Positions 13,125 to 50,185 are shown, numbered from the stretch's first letter. The stretch is 64,000 bases of DNA from Cristatella mucedo (GCA_009760855.2 WPIO01000105.1:283501-347500); one strand, 5' to 3'. Notes: generated from the sequence alone by a model not told the origin. Numbers and translations are program-made.

Positions 13125-13285
13125 TATCTAAAAAAAATAATGCATTTGCATAACGCCCTCAGAGAACTTCCGAAGAGAATCGCTATTCAAGCACTTCGCA
13201 TGTGCCACAGGGCTGGAACCCACGTCCTCGGTCAGACCTTGGTCGGGATGAGCACCTTAACCTCTGTACTTGGAGATTCGGTCCC
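13125..13285 (-). mobile_element. SINE group 1, degenerate
   Basis: In + orientation: the hairpin tail ('aacgccctcagagaactt'), 'gggctggaacccacgtcctc' (B-box region) and 'ggtcgggatgagcaccttaacc' (A-box region). Same order as the copies at 2318 and 52080. Confidence 0.65.
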
Positions 13286-13289
13286 TTTT

Positions 13290-14080
13290 GCTTACTAGCT
13301 TTTCTCACGCCTCTTTTTTCAGTGAACCCTTTAGATTATCAGCAGCAATGCATCGTGTCATTGTGTCTAAGCTTTGCCGGCAATGGGAAAAAACAATATA
13401 GATTTTTTTTAATGTAAAGGTAGAGGTAGAGGATGTGGGCTAGGCTCAATCGGTTTATTATTTGTGGTTATTCGTGAGCCAAACTGACCCACCCACGGCA
13501 GTCATCCATCATGTGGTGAAGAAATTGCCCCATAATGCAATAGCAGGCCGTGGGTTCAAGGTCATGATTCGGTAAGTATACCGCGTAGCCTTGGCTTTAG
13601 AGAGCCGAATATTTGTAATCTTTGCATTTTCGGAGGGCAGCGGGCACCCCGCTATGAGCATAACCACAGGCCTGACTGGTCTCAGTCGACCGAGTTTACT
13701 GTACGGAGAGCAACAGCATCGAGTAAAAGCCACTAGTGGACTCCCGGAAAGTGCTTATGACACCACGGGATATCAAATCGGGCGTAATGAAGAAATTCTC
13801 ACAGCTCTGAGTAAGGAATCGGCTTCCATCGAGTTTCCTCGCAGCCTCTTCGCTAGGCTGACTGAGACGACGGCCCAAGCATGTGGTGCTCAAAACTGTA
13901 TGGGGGCCGCAGATAAAGAAATATGTCAATGTCACTTATCGCAAAGAATTCTCCGAACGGCTCGCAGGTGAGGAAAAGTGGCCTGGAAAAGCTTCGTGGC
14001 TGAGATTCTTGGCTTCCTGTGTGATCGCAAGCCACGAGTCTACTGAGAGCCTGTTGAGACTGAAGTTTGATTATATGCAG
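13290..14080. other. No supported gene
   Basis: Overlapping open frames occur on both strands (for example 13591-13971 +), but none shows a family motif or clear splice context. I see nothing to annotate. Confidence 0.35.
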
Positions 14081-14316
14081 GCCGGTATTGTTCCTTCCGC
14101 TAGCCTGCTGCTGAGCAGGTGCTGGGAGCATCATCGGGATGGGCCGGTGCACAGCTGCGATCCGCCTCTGATGTGGCGTGGACACAAGCCGGTATTATTC
14201 CACCTGCTAACCCGCTGGTGAACAGATGTTGGATTCACCATCGGGGTTGGCCAGTGCACAGCTGTGGTCCACGTCTGATTAATCATCGGGGTCGGCCGTT
14301 GTGCAGCTGTGGTCGA
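14081..14316. repeat. Diverged tandem repeat, about 107 bp x 2 plus a partial unit
   Basis: Units starting 'gccggtattgttcc' (14081) and 'gccggtattattcc' (14188) share the order gccggtatt, cagatgttgg-like and catcgggnttggcc, then gtgcacagctgtgg. A third partial unit (catcggggtcggcc and onward) follows at 14281. The open frames across it are a by-product. Confidence 0.6.
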
Positions 14317-14319
14317 GTA

Positions 14320-17070
14320 GTGGAACCCGCGTGGGAGAGAGTGGTGGAAGAAATCGTGCTTCCCTCTGCTCCGTGCGTCGTAGACTAAACCGTCGGCGCT
14401 GGTCATCGGCTGGCATTTCCGTGCTGTGCGTGAACCAAGCGACAGAGACTATGATGAAAAACTATGGCGAAATGTACTGCAGGTTTTTCTATAAAGTGCA
14501 TTTCTTTGACGCTGATCTTGATAAATTTGAGAAGAACGGGGGGGGGGGCTCACTCCAAGGAGCAAAGGGAGCACTCTCTCGTGAGGATTTCCTGGACTTT
14601 GAACGCGACTACCAATGACACGTTAGGAACGTGGCGGGAGCCTACATTCGGGGTCTGCTCTGTCGAAGCGATTGACAATGCAATCGTAAAACTTGAAAGC
14701 TACTCACTAGTAAACCCTTTTGGTCATTTTTTAAGCAACGTCAGAGCAAATACATGTTAGTATGCTGTTGTTCTTCTCAATAAATGTTAACTAAAAGGGC
14801 AATGTATCTATGGTCGCACTGAAAATGCGTGAATTTCAGTTATGGCACTGTCCTGGTCATAAAAGCAAAGTTTGTGGTGAATAAGTGTCATGCATATACT
14901 CTTGAGGTATAAGAAATTAGTAAGTAGAACTTGCTAACCTGGAACAAAAATTGCGGTGCGCAGTTCAAGTGATAGAATGTAAATTGGCAGCAGGCAATTA
15001 AAAACTAAGAGTAGTCTTCAATTTTCTCTTGCTTTTCAAATTCGGGAAAAATCGCGGCGAAATGGAGCACATAGATCCAGCCCAACTAAAAAACAGAGCA
15101 GAGGTCGGGCACTGAACCCGAGCCATTTGTATCTAACCCGGAGCCAGCATGCTTCCAACTATTGCCGGACACAGCAGCCTGGACCCTGGGTAGGTATGCT
15201 GAGGCAGTCGATCCGACACTCGACCACCAGAGCCAACAGAAAGCTTATAGAAGGGTGAAAACTTGAACGAGTGGAATAATAATTTGATATGGAAAGACAC
15301 ATCTACTTTATTGATTGCATGTGCAATACAGTAATAAGAATAATAAATTTGTATATCGCACTCAGAGAACTTAATCTTTTCAAGCTCTGGCGCTAAAACG
15401 GGTATGGACAAATGGTCTTGGACCTAGTCTAACCTTCGAGAGCCATTTTGCTGTCCATGTCAGTCAGAGGCACAAGCCCGGTTTTTCATTAGTGACACTA
15501 TTCAACTTCCTATTTCAAATATAATTATCTGCTTCCACTTGTCCTTTTTGATGAGCCTAGATATGATCGATACACTGCTTGTTAATCGTGAAAATCTTTA
15601 AAGGTAAGTAAGTTGAGGTGCATTCTAAAAAAATTGACGGTTGTCTGAGCGCGTTGGAAAAAATTTCTATTACCTTCGAAAATTGTGTCAATATTTTGCT
15701 TTAGGGCTATGTAAGTGCAATGGCTGGTGACAATAGATAATTTAAAGCATAGCTTTTTTTACCGAGGCTTTCAATTCGGTAAATTTTGTGTACTTCATTA
15801 TTGCCTCATTCCAGTGCTTCCAGCTTCCGTTCGTCTTGCAAACGAAAAGTCATTTATCTGTGAGTATAATGTCGATATCAAATTAAAATTTACGAGGTCA
15901 GCAGCCAATCTTTAATTAACACAAACATCAATCCTATTTCATTATTCAAATTATCAGCATGTGCCCTTACTGCTGGAATTTTCTAATTTATGTTCATGTC
16001 TAACTGTATGATGCTAAGCAGCTGAAATGTAACCTACACTCCAAAGTATCACTGAAGAAGCTAGAGTAATCTCTATAATGTTGTGTGTTTTTGTGATTCA
16101 TACTTCGTGTGTATGCACCTGCTAACACTGTGCCTGATACTTGCAGATATTGCCACCAATCATTCGGTAATACTTTCGAGACAGCATCTGTAAAGTGCCC
16201 AAAAAGAGATTCGGTTCTCTGAGAGTGGTATACAATTGTATTACTGTTATTTCAGGCAATAAGTACTCTCTGGCTCTTTGGTGTTTATTATGACTTTAAT
16301 CCTGCGATTAAACACATTTACTTAGCGGCAGAAGAACCTTCCCGACCTTCAGCTCTCTGACATCTGGTAACAAAGAGCTGTGTGCTGCGCGACTAGCCAG
16401 ACAGCTACACACTACCTGTATGGTCCACGTGCATTCCTCTCTTGAGCTTGGCTACAAACGCTCGATGTCTCTCTGGAAAATTGGCGAATGGCATCGCCCG
16501 TAAGCTTTTGGCTGGACTGCAATGGCTGCTCACCAATTTTCGGCCCATTAAATGCTGATAAGATAAGCTGCGCGTACATAACGAGTCAAAGGAAAGACAC
16601 TCCCCAAGCAAGAAATCCCATAGCTGGGAGCCCCTTTCCGCACGTCAGAGTTCTCTAAGCTTTCGCGACGAATAGGAAATGCCGCCAGGTGCCGCTTTCC
16701 CGCGATGCGGCATTTCCGCCATCGGCTCGGCTTTCTCTTCCTCACGAGGTCCAAGCAGTCATAGGGTCCATCCACCAAATGGTCGACGAGCGGTATAGAC
16801 TCATAAGGAATGCATTTAGAAAGCGAGTGCCTGCTCGGCAGATCAATATTCGGCTTACTCGCCTCGAAAGCAACAGCTCCGTTAGACTGTCGATTCGAGC
16901 AAAAAATGATTGCATATAGCTGAGGACAGCAACCGCTCTTTCATAAGCCGTGACGTCTTGCTTGCAATCGCACGCAAGCAAGACGTCTTACGATGGCGAC
17001 GGGCGAACCTTGCGCTTCGGTCGCAACGGTGCAGCTGCGGTAATTGAACCGGACGGAGACTAGCTAGCTG
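14320..17070. other. Mostly unannotatable intergenic DNA with two LINE tails
   Basis: No supported gene. Short LINE A-type tails lie at about 15335-15385 (-) and 16187-16252 (+, 'gtgcccaaaaagagattcgg'). The rest shows no recognisable element. Confidence 0.4.
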
Positions 17071-17073
17071 CAG

Positions 17074-17355
17074 AAAGGGTGCATTTATCACACTGAGGAT
17101 GACGAATACGACGCTGAAGTGTCGCAGCTACAGCTACTGTCGCAGGATCTCGAGCTAAAAATATGTAAAGTTTCGAGGCCAGAGGTTTCAGTTAACGCAA
17201 CTGCTGACAATTTTGTAGGTGGTTGTCTAAACGCAAAAGTATGCAGTTCCGGAGACTCTTCGACAATCGTTGCGGTCTCAGCCCCAACTTGTGAAGTCGC
17301 ACAAGTTTCTGATGCCCTTGGTGGTTCTTGCAGAAGCTCCGGCGCTCAATTCTAG
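17074..17355 (+). other. Open frame behind a plausible acceptor, unknown
   Basis: A good acceptor (gctgcag ending at 17073) is followed by an open frame beginning KGCIYHTEDDEYDAEVSQLQ. It continues LLSQDLELKICKVSRPEVSV and ends at a TAG. The first 35 residues look protein-like (acidic, then an amphipathic Leu-rich stretch). I recognise no family, and the later part is Ser/Ala-rich and may be chance. It could be a terminal exon or a pseudo-exon. Confidence 0.2.
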
Positions 17356-17558
17356 TGTCGATTCAGGAAAAAAGGATCACCTATGAAATAGCTCTGAAAT
17401 AGCCTACGTTAATGAGAAGCGCGACTTGCAATTGTGCATGCACTGAAATTTAATTTATTCACGACGCGACCTGGTTAGTACATAGGTCGTGAGCCTGACC
17501 GCAGTCGCTTTCTTGGAGTAGCTGTTTGATAGTTGATGAGTCATAGTACCCCTGAGCC

Positions 17559-17635
17559 TGAGGAGGAGGAGGAAGAGAAGAGGAGGAGGTAGAGAAGGAA
17601 AAGGAGGAAGGGGAGGGAGAGGAAAAGGAGGAGGG
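17559..17635 (+). repeat. Polypurine tract
   Basis: About 75 bases that are nearly all G and A (gaggaggaggaggaagagaa and onward), with only one or two pyrimidines. Such tracts can form triplex DNA. Confidence 0.8.
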
Positions 17636-17679
17636 CGTACTGCACCCGTTATTATGTAAACACTTTATACGGCATATGT

Positions 17680-17755
17680 GAAGCGCCTGAATAGAGATTA
17701 AGTTTTCTTTTGGCGCTATACAAATGAATTGTATTTTTATTATTATATAGTGTAA
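17680..17755 (+). mobile_element. SINE 1-type tail
   Basis: Only the terminal hairpin (gcgcctgaatagagattaag and onward) and an AT-rich end remain. The sequence is closer to the SINE 1 tail than to LINE A. Confidence 0.55.
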
Positions 17756-18433
17756 TTCCCCATGATAATGGACGATGACATTGACGGCTGAACCTCGATT
17801 AAGAACTTTGCCGCTAAATTGGTACTGAGCCGCTTATGAAATAGCTGTGATAAGCCGAGGCTTATGAGCAGCGCGATGTATTATTATTTAAGAATGAGAT
17901 TGTTGCATGACTTATGACCTGGGTACTAAATAAGGCTGGTGCCTGACTGCAGTCGCTCTCTTGGGGCAACGGTCTGCCGGTCGATTAGTCCTAGGCCTGA
18001 GCGTGTGCTGCTGTAACCCAGTTAGCGGTTAGCTGGAAATCACCTATCGTAGCAGCCTTGAAATATACGCTATTGTTGTTCTTCCTAATATGGCATTGTT
18101 GCTAGCACTGCTTCCAGTATATTGCTATGCCGCCATCGTTGGCGTATTACGAGCTTCATTCAAGTCTTTGCATATTGCACGCGTCGTACGGCTACCCGAA
18201 CCAGCTAGGATTTTGCGGTCATAGCAACACTCAATTCTTTTCGCTTTTGTTAAAACGGCGTTGCTGTTAGCGAAGCTTGCAGGATATCGAATGCCGCATC
18301 ATAACCGTTTGCCGGATTTATCAGGGAGCAGCTGGGTTCACTAATTTTACATGAGCCACCCGCTGTCTCTCGGTTAAAATCCCTATTGCTCATATCGCAG
18401 TTGGAGCCTTTCTCTGACGACTGTCCTTAACGC

Positions 18434-18475
18434 CACCAAATCGGAAGGCAGATCGTGGCAATGGCCGATTTGGTG
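18434..18475. repeat. Inverted repeat, 11-bp perfect arms
   Basis: Arms CACCAAATCGG (18434-18444) and CCGATTTGGTG (18465-18475) are separated by 20 bases, within the module array upstream of eIF4G. Function unknown. Confidence 0.6.
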
Positions 18476-18589
18476 AATCCGACGGGATAAAGTTAGCGTT
18501 TGGCATGTACTTATAAAAGAATTGATCACTCTGCCATGGATTTTGTAAATTCAATCCTTAAGTTTACTACGAAGGTTCTCCCAGACGTA

Positions 18590-19090
18590 CCAGGCGGGTT
18601 CTGGCGGGGGGGGGGCTAGGGGGTCGCGATGGTGGGGCGGGAGGGGCGGTCCGCGCTTGGACAGTTGGATAAACGCAGCGGCGCGTACGACAGGCAGCCA
18701 ACTCCGAAAGCTCGAGCGCGCGAGCAGGGAAACGCACGAGCTACGCTCGTCGTGCCGAATATTTCGCGCGACTAACGAGCGGAGAAGTTGAGCACTGAGA
18801 CGAGGCCGTCAAGACGCACACTCAGGCTGGCATTAAGTCCAGAGCTGACGTACGCTTAGGGTTCGCTAGACCCGCGCTGCCAGTGGCTGACCGACGCTAG
18901 CGGCAGGTGAACCGGGAAGCAGCGCTGCCGGCATGCAGTGCGCGGTGGTCAACTCGTGCCGTAGACATTTCTCAGGAAAAGGAAACGGCACTAGTCTGCG
19001 AAGTGCGATCGAATCAGCGCCTCGAGCCAACGATCGGTTAAAGGCAGCACTAGCGGTGCGGACGCTGTGTAGTCACGCCCCCCACTAATG
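18590..19090. promoter_or_regulatory. GC- and CpG-rich stretch, possible promoter region
   Basis: A G-rich run at 18601-18650 is followed by about 400 bases dense in CpG (for example gcagcggcgcgtacgacagg, gagcgcgcgagcaggg), in contrast to the AT-rich DNA to its left. It lies 3 kb upstream of the first recognised eIF4G coding exon. No TATA box or start site could be fixed. Confidence 0.25.
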
Positions 19091-19125
19091 ATGGAGCCGT
19101 TAAATCGAGTTCTGCAACGCCCCGC

Positions 19126-19224
19126 GATTATGGACTATGAGCTTTACCGCCGAACCTCGATTATGAACTATGAGCTTCACCGCTGAACCTTGATTAGAAG
19201 CTGTGAGCTTGGCCGCTGAATTTT
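19126..19224. repeat. 33-bp minisatellite x 3
   Basis: Units start at 19126, 19159 and 19192 (gattatggactatgagcttt, gattatgaactatgagcttc, gattagaagctgtgagcttg). A LINE-like tail (ggcgctacattaagtgcatt) with ATT repeats follows at about 19225-19280. Confidence 0.75.
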
Positions 19225-19729
19225 AACTGAAAGGCGCTACATTAAGTGCATTATTATTATTACTATTCTATTATTAAATAACAGCCATTAGCCGAGGTTT
19301 ATCGCTGCGCGATTTATGATTATGCATGAACGACACTATTATGGCTTGTGACCTGGCCACTATATATTTTAAAGCAAGCACGGGCCCGACCGAGTATTGA
19401 AGTAACGGACTGCCAGGCGGTGGGTCGGAGCTGAGAGCCAGGTACGGCGAGCTTTTAAACGATTATGATAGAAGTCACCTATTGCGTCAGCAAGAGTGTG
19501 CATGAAATGCTATAAGCTTTGTCTAATACGGTGTTGCTTTTAGCGCTGCCTGTAGGATGTCGCTTGCTGCTCCATTACCTTTGGATTAGTGCGAGCTTCC
19601 AGTCTCTTTACGTTGCGTGCGCAGCGCCGCTACCCGAACGGTGGGGGTTGCCCGGTCGTACAAGTTGCTCATGCTAGTAGCAAGAAATGTACAGTCATAA
19701 TGATTATATTCAATATTTAAAAATTCACT

Positions 19730-19998
19730 GATGTCGGTACGTCCTCCCCGCGCCCGTGGGCTCGGTGGCGGCTCGCTGAACGACAGTACAGTAAGCTCGA
19801 ATAAGCAGGCACTACTCGGCCGCTTCAGGGGCTCGGGAACTCCCCGGCGCCGCGGACTAGACTAGTACACCCATAGATACAAATATATCTATGGGTACGC
19901 CCATGACCCCCTTGAGCTGTGAAGGTCAAGGCTAGACGTGACGAAGCTGTACGGTTCCTGGCGGAAGTAACCAATCGAGCGGTACCATCGCAGAGGAG
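19730..19998 (+). promoter_or_regulatory. Candidate eIF4G promoter / first 5' UTR exon
   Basis: A GC-rich segment (ccccgcgcccgtgggctcgg, ggcgccgcggactagac) ends at a consensus donor, cagaggag|gtgagtgg (donor at 19999). If used, this would be a non-coding first exon splicing to the acceptor at 22236. No transcript evidence is available and other first exons are possible. Confidence 0.25.
19869..19896. repeat. Small inverted repeat, 11-bp arms
   Basis: Arms ACCCATAGATA and TATCTATGGGT with a 6-base spacer. It lies in the candidate eIF4G promoter segment. Confidence 0.6.
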
Positions 19999-20753
19999 GT
20001 GAGTGGCTGCCCCCATCGCTACCCGAATCTGCGTCATCCATCGTTGCAGATGCGCTATCATCTCGTTTGTGCGAAGAGTGCGTTTCAGGATGAGTACTGG
20101 TTTTCATCTGACCACTCTTTTGTGACCTCTTTCATTTGCATTAGAGATACATACGTTTCTTTGGGCACTGCATTTACACCTATTTTTTATATGTGAAGAA
20201 AGCGTATATTTGTGTTTATACACGTTTAGCCGGCGAACATAGTGGACGTTTTATTATTGTTGAGCTTCAACTGCTTATCCTATGCCCTGCATGCGACTCA
20301 ACTCGGATTTGTGGGTGGGAATTTTGTACCGTCTGTTCGGTTGATGTCCGGCAGTTATTCGTCTAATCGTCCTGTTTGACTCGATCGCTCCGCCGCTATA
20401 ACAGCCTACAGGTTTTAGCATTGTACTTTATCCCGACGTGACGCGAAGCGCAACTCGCTCAATATGTTACGTTTTACTCGGCTTGATTCAGAGTATGACA
20501 CGTCCCACTTTATTATATGACCTTGGTTGATAATGGTGGGTCATGCTTATCTTTTTTGAAAACTTGTGTGTTAGTATTGTACGTTTTCTGTTAAAGTTTT
20601 TGGTTAGTGCGCCTGATCGTATGTAGTTCCGTGTATATTAGTATGCCATATGTCGGTAGGCTTAACAGCAGTTGTCATTGCTACAAGGCTTATAGGAATT
20701 GGCTGGGCTCCTAATGGGTGAGAACCGCTGACACGCTGCTGTCACGTTCTCTT

Positions 20754-20803
20754 CGCATGAACCAAAAGTTAAAACCGGGTGGTTTTAACTTTTGGTTCAT
20801 GCG
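20754..20803. repeat. Near-perfect palindrome, 23-bp arms, 4-base loop
   Basis: Left arm 20754-20776 (CGCATGAACCAAAAGTTAAA then ACC), loop GGGT, right arm 20781-20803, with no mismatch. Direct repeats of TGAGAACCG lie just outside it (about 20719 and 20804). It could be a small foldback element or a cruciform-forming regulatory site. Confidence 0.85.
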
Positions 20804-20809
20804 TGAGAA

Positions 20810-22236
20810 CCGTTCGTTTTGGATAGTGGGCTGAGTATGGGAATTTCCCTTTAAAGTATATCGCTAATGGTTCGGTTGTCGATATGCATTGACAACGTGA
20901 GACTGCACTGGTCAACCAGTCTCGGCAGGGCTATAGTCACTTATGTGACACCACCTTGCCTCACTCGTCTTGGGCATTCAGTCGAATTCAGGGTTGTGTG
21001 GTTGCCCCGGGTCCGAGTGGCTTGTTCGTAACTGAGGCATAAATGATCTCGGAGAAAGGTTCCACTTGTATCGGCAAAATCCAACCCGGGCGAAGTACGA
21101 GCATTGCGATCACCCACGTAAGAATGAAGCATGTGCTTGCTTGCACTCCGGATGCTGCTATAGCTAGGAGGAAACGTGGTGTAGGAAAGTCTCATGCTGC
21201 TGCTGTTTGATCTGTTTGCGTATAGCCTGCCATCTGATCGTGACTGACCCTGCAGATGTGGTATCTGTATTTTATGCCTGATCTCCATACGAGGCTCGCC
21301 TAATGGGGTTTAAGGAAACCAGTATTCCCAAGTGCAGCCCGGTAGATGGTTGCACTTGGTTTCCTCGGAATAGGCAGGTTCGGGCACGGTAGCATTGTGG
21401 ACTCAACTAGACCAAAGAGGTTGGCAGCTTTAAAACCGCCTGCTTGCCTTCATCACTGGTGCTGTCCCGGTGTGCAGAGGGCCACATACTGGCAGCTAGT
21501 AACTGATGAGTTAGGATAGCCGGGAAACCATATCATAGTTAAAACCAAATTCTGCTCAGTAGGGGACGAATTTCTGCTGTCTGCTTAGTAGTGGATTCTG
21601 CCTAGCCGGCTCACGCCTGCATTTGAGGCGAAGGAAGTGCACAGTTAGCAGCCCCCCCCCACTCACTCCGGTGCTGTGACGGACGGCTGCCCTTGATAGC
21701 ACTGCTGGTCCACTGCCGTTTAAGCAGTGCCACTGGTGTCTGCTGAAGCCGATAGACTGTGAGGCACTGTCCGAAATAGACGTTAGGACGAACTGTGCTG
21801 CCGTTAGTGGCCATCGATTTCTTCCAGACTGGGGGCTGTGGGGTTTTGGCCCTGCAGGGCTTTCAAAAATGGTGACCGGAACTTGAGCTGCTTCCTCTGA
21901 TTTTAGAGCCAGCCGCCTGCAATATGGTATGGCAGTAAGGCTGCTTGGCCGTTTAGGTGGGAGTGTGCCTAGCTTAGCGATTAGGTGGAAGCGACGTGGG
22001 CCTCTGGCCTGGGGCTCTGCTAAGCGCTAGGTCGTGTTTCCTGGTGCTGGCAGCTTCTGCGTTGCTTGACTTTATGCCTCGCATGGTGCCTCCTTGTGTC
22101 CGGATTGCTCGTGTGCTGCCGGTCGGTAGCGTTTGCATTTTTTGTGTCCGTGCGGTGTCTCTGAGTGCGTTTGATGGGCTTGCTTGCAGTGACTCGGTCC
22201 TCGTTGCTACATCACTGACGTTGCTTGTCGTTTTAG
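20810..22236. other. Presumed 5' UTR intron or upstream region of eIF4G
   Basis: No coding exon was recognised before the acceptor cttgtcgttttag at 22236. A short inverted pair GAGACTG/CAGTCTC occurs near 20900. Otherwise nothing stands out. Confidence 0.35.
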
Positions 22237-22257
22237 CATTATTCTTTCACTCATGTC

Positions 22258-47426
<25,169 letters not shown>

Positions 47427-49440
47427 AACTGAACACTACCCAATTACGATGGCTTCCACTGGAAGAAGGCCGCGTGATGCAGTGTTGGTTGCAGGATGCG
47501 CAGCTGAAATGCCACCGTGGCGGTATATCAAACCTGCCTTGGAATAGAATGAAAGGTTTTGTGGCTGCAACTAGGAAATCGAGCATACAACGACTGCTGA
47601 TAATCAGCGGTATGCTAATTTATTCTCACGATAGTGATCTAGCAAATGCTTGACACTGGGTGGGGGGCTAATGTCATAGCCCATACTGCAGTGTATGTTC
47701 GATCTGTAAATACATTTGTAAAAATTTGCGCTTCGATATGTGGTAAGATGCACAAGTGTCATCACGAAGAAATACACCGGGTGGTAACACCTAGCAAACA
47801 AGACGACCTTGGTAGTCTCCAGGGGGGTGTCTGCATTTTGACCTGTTTGACCTCTCGAATCAATCAAGCACTCATAGAATTCCTCGAGGTCATCAGTCGC
47901 TGGCGACCACTATAGGCATGCGGCTCTATAGACGGTGCTAAGAAAAGTGAGCTTTGGTACTGCAGCCGGTAATTGTATCCGGTTAGGCCTTTGCCGGCCG
48001 GCTGTTTTGATCGTGTAGGTGGCCATCTCTTCTCTGCGGTTCACCAGCTGGCCGTGCAGCATTGGGGGAGGGGCTTTTGGACGGCCTGCGGTTCACCGGC
48101 AGACTGTTCCGGTCAGATGCATGACTGGATGAGGAGTTGCCATGTCGACGGAATGGGGGAGGGGTTCGCTGTTGCACAGCGAGCCGTCGCGATGAGAGAA
48201 TATATGTCGCTAAAGCTCTACGGTGTTCGCTTGTCGATAGTGTGACGATGCTAAATCGCGTACTTAAAGAAGAACAAACGCAAAGCTTTGCCTTCACAGC
48301 GATTCATAATAGATGGCTGAAGATAGGACCGGGACCATGCCCTCTAAAAGGCAGACTGTAGTCAAGTTACAAGGACCGTCATGTCAAAATGCCTTCTTGC
48401 GAAAGCTAACGAAAAATATCCACAAGTGGTTGAAAATATGAGACGGGTTATCCTGATTGACTCCAGCCAGCTGTGAAATTCGGTGGCTAAAGTGTCATGG
48501 TTTGGTGTTGAAGATGCTCCTCTGGTGTCGGAAAGTCTGGATAAATAAGATAAATGGACTTTTGGATCAGCAAGAGGTCGTCTAGTTAAAATGCTGGGAT
48601 TCAAAGTGCTTGAGCTATACTGCAGGGGCGATTGCATTTGGCAGTATGACTGTCCGGAAGCGAATCGAAAAAGCTTCTAAAAGAGTTTTCGCTCGAGCAG
48701 CTGTCGGATCATCTAGTCAATCGCCAGTCCTAACTGAACTTGTCCTTAATAGAACATCATTTGGATAGGTTGGAGAGCTTACTTAAGTCTAATTCTGTAC
48801 GTGCTAATTCTGTACGTGCTACTACCGGGAGAGTTTAGACAGCTGCCGTACTAGAGGGGTAATCCTCATGGACATGTAAGTAGTCGATGGACAAGATTCC
48901 ACTACGTACAAGAGAGCTGATCCATGAAGGACCGACTTCTTATTTAATTATTTTCACTTCAGCTAATTTATAATATTTAATAGAGTATTATCATTTATAT
49001 TGCATAATATAATTATTTTATTCGCGTATAATAATAGATACTTATATTAATTTATTTAAATAATAATATTAATACTTTGTACTAACGAGATACTAAAAAA
49101 ATAGTACATATTGCATGGAAATGTATGTATCTCTCTGAATAATAAAAATCAGTCGGCACTTGGTAGGCATCACCGTTCCGGCAGGAATACGTCTTGGGGA
49201 GTGTAGCTGTTTTTAGCGACTAACTTTTAAGAGTTATCTAGGTCGGCTAGGAGCTGAATGGCCGTCAAGGATTCATTACTCAAGATAAGAGGGAACAGTT
49301 TAATCCTCTTTCTACAGAGCCAGCTTGTTTCATTAATCCGTAGGCAATTCAGTACAAATTTTTCCTAGCTAGCTATAGTAATAATAAAAATGAAATTTGC
49401 ATAATCAGTCAGCAGCTTAGAATAATATTAACTATTATAC
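47427..49440. other. eIF4G 3' UTR and downstream spacer
   Basis: No further gene seen. A poly(A) site could not be fixed; an AATAAA-like 'gaataataaaaatc' lies near 49137. A 15-bp tandem duplication (ctaattctgtacgtg) is at 48789-48818. An AT-rich patch, almost without G or C, occupies about 48930-49130. Confidence 0.4.
48930..49130. other. AT-rich patch
   Basis: About 200 bases made almost only of A and T (ttatttaattattttcactt, aataatattaatactttgta). It lies between the eIF4G 3' side and a LINE copy. Confidence 0.7.
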
Positions 49441-50185
49441 ACTCGTTAGACGACCACATCAGCTCCACAATCAAGTCTGCCTACTTTCAGATACATAACA
49501 TTGCTTAAATTCGGGCTGGTTTAGATAGGATACCACATCTAGATTGGTCCATGCATTTGTGACTTCTGTAACTTACTGCTTGCTGGCCTACCATAATGTA
49601 CTTACAGCTGGTGCAAAACTCTGCAGCTATGCTTGTCTGTCTTGAGCGTCGCAGTTGCCACATCACATCACTTCTCGCCGACATTCAGTGGCTACCAATC
49701 AAGCAACGGATCGACTTCAAGGTTTTGTCGCTCACTTTCAGGTTAATTCATTCTTTGGCTCCAGTCTACCTCTTCAGATCTACTCCCCCACATGGCTAAG
49801 CATCGTAGCGCCCACTTTTCGGAATCCAACAGTTTACAAATACCTCTTACAAACCTCAAATCCTTTGGAGACCGTGCATTTAGTTAGCATGCTCCGAAAG
49901 CCTGGAATTCACCCCCCCCCTTACTTCCGTCACAACATCCCCTGACTTGACCACATTAAAAAGAACCTACAAACACCTATTTATGACAGCATTTAGTGGG
50001 TCCCTGTGATTCGTCCTTGATGTGCTTATGCGTAATGGTGCTGTTGCTTGCTGTCACTAAGCACACTTGCATGCTGACCTTGTGCATGTCACCCCTAACC
50101 ATGTTGTTCATGTTGTTTATCAAGCACGATATATTCAATCGCGTTTCCCTTTGCAGCAAATGTAAAGCGCCTACAAAGAGATAAG
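49440..50185 (+). mobile_element. LINE group A, 3' half
   Basis: Starts abruptly at 'ctcgttagacgaccacatca' and continues through LQLVQNSAAMLVCLERRSCH to the 3' UTR and hairpin. 5' truncated and broken. Confidence 0.8.

Larger units (their letters stand above)
17340..19680. repeat. Three diverged copies of a module of up to about 500 bp
   Basis: Copies at about 17340-17560, 17760-18240 and 19126-19680 share phrases in the same order. These are 'gaaatagct..gataagccgaggcttat' variants, 'gcgcgatttat', 'cttatgacctgg', 'gactgcagtcgctctcttggg', 'ggaaatcacctat', 'ggcattgttgctagc', 'cgagctt' and 'cggctacccgaac'. They differ by substitutions and indels. Copies 2 and 3 are fuller; copy 1 is partial. 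Confidence 0.55.

Noticed and set aside
13591-14221. Overlapping frames of 110-126 codons
   Set aside because: Open on both strands in a GC-rich stretch; no motif, splice context or start context.
16689-16919. 76-codon Arg-rich frame
   Set aside because: No homology recognised, and the opposite strand is equally open.
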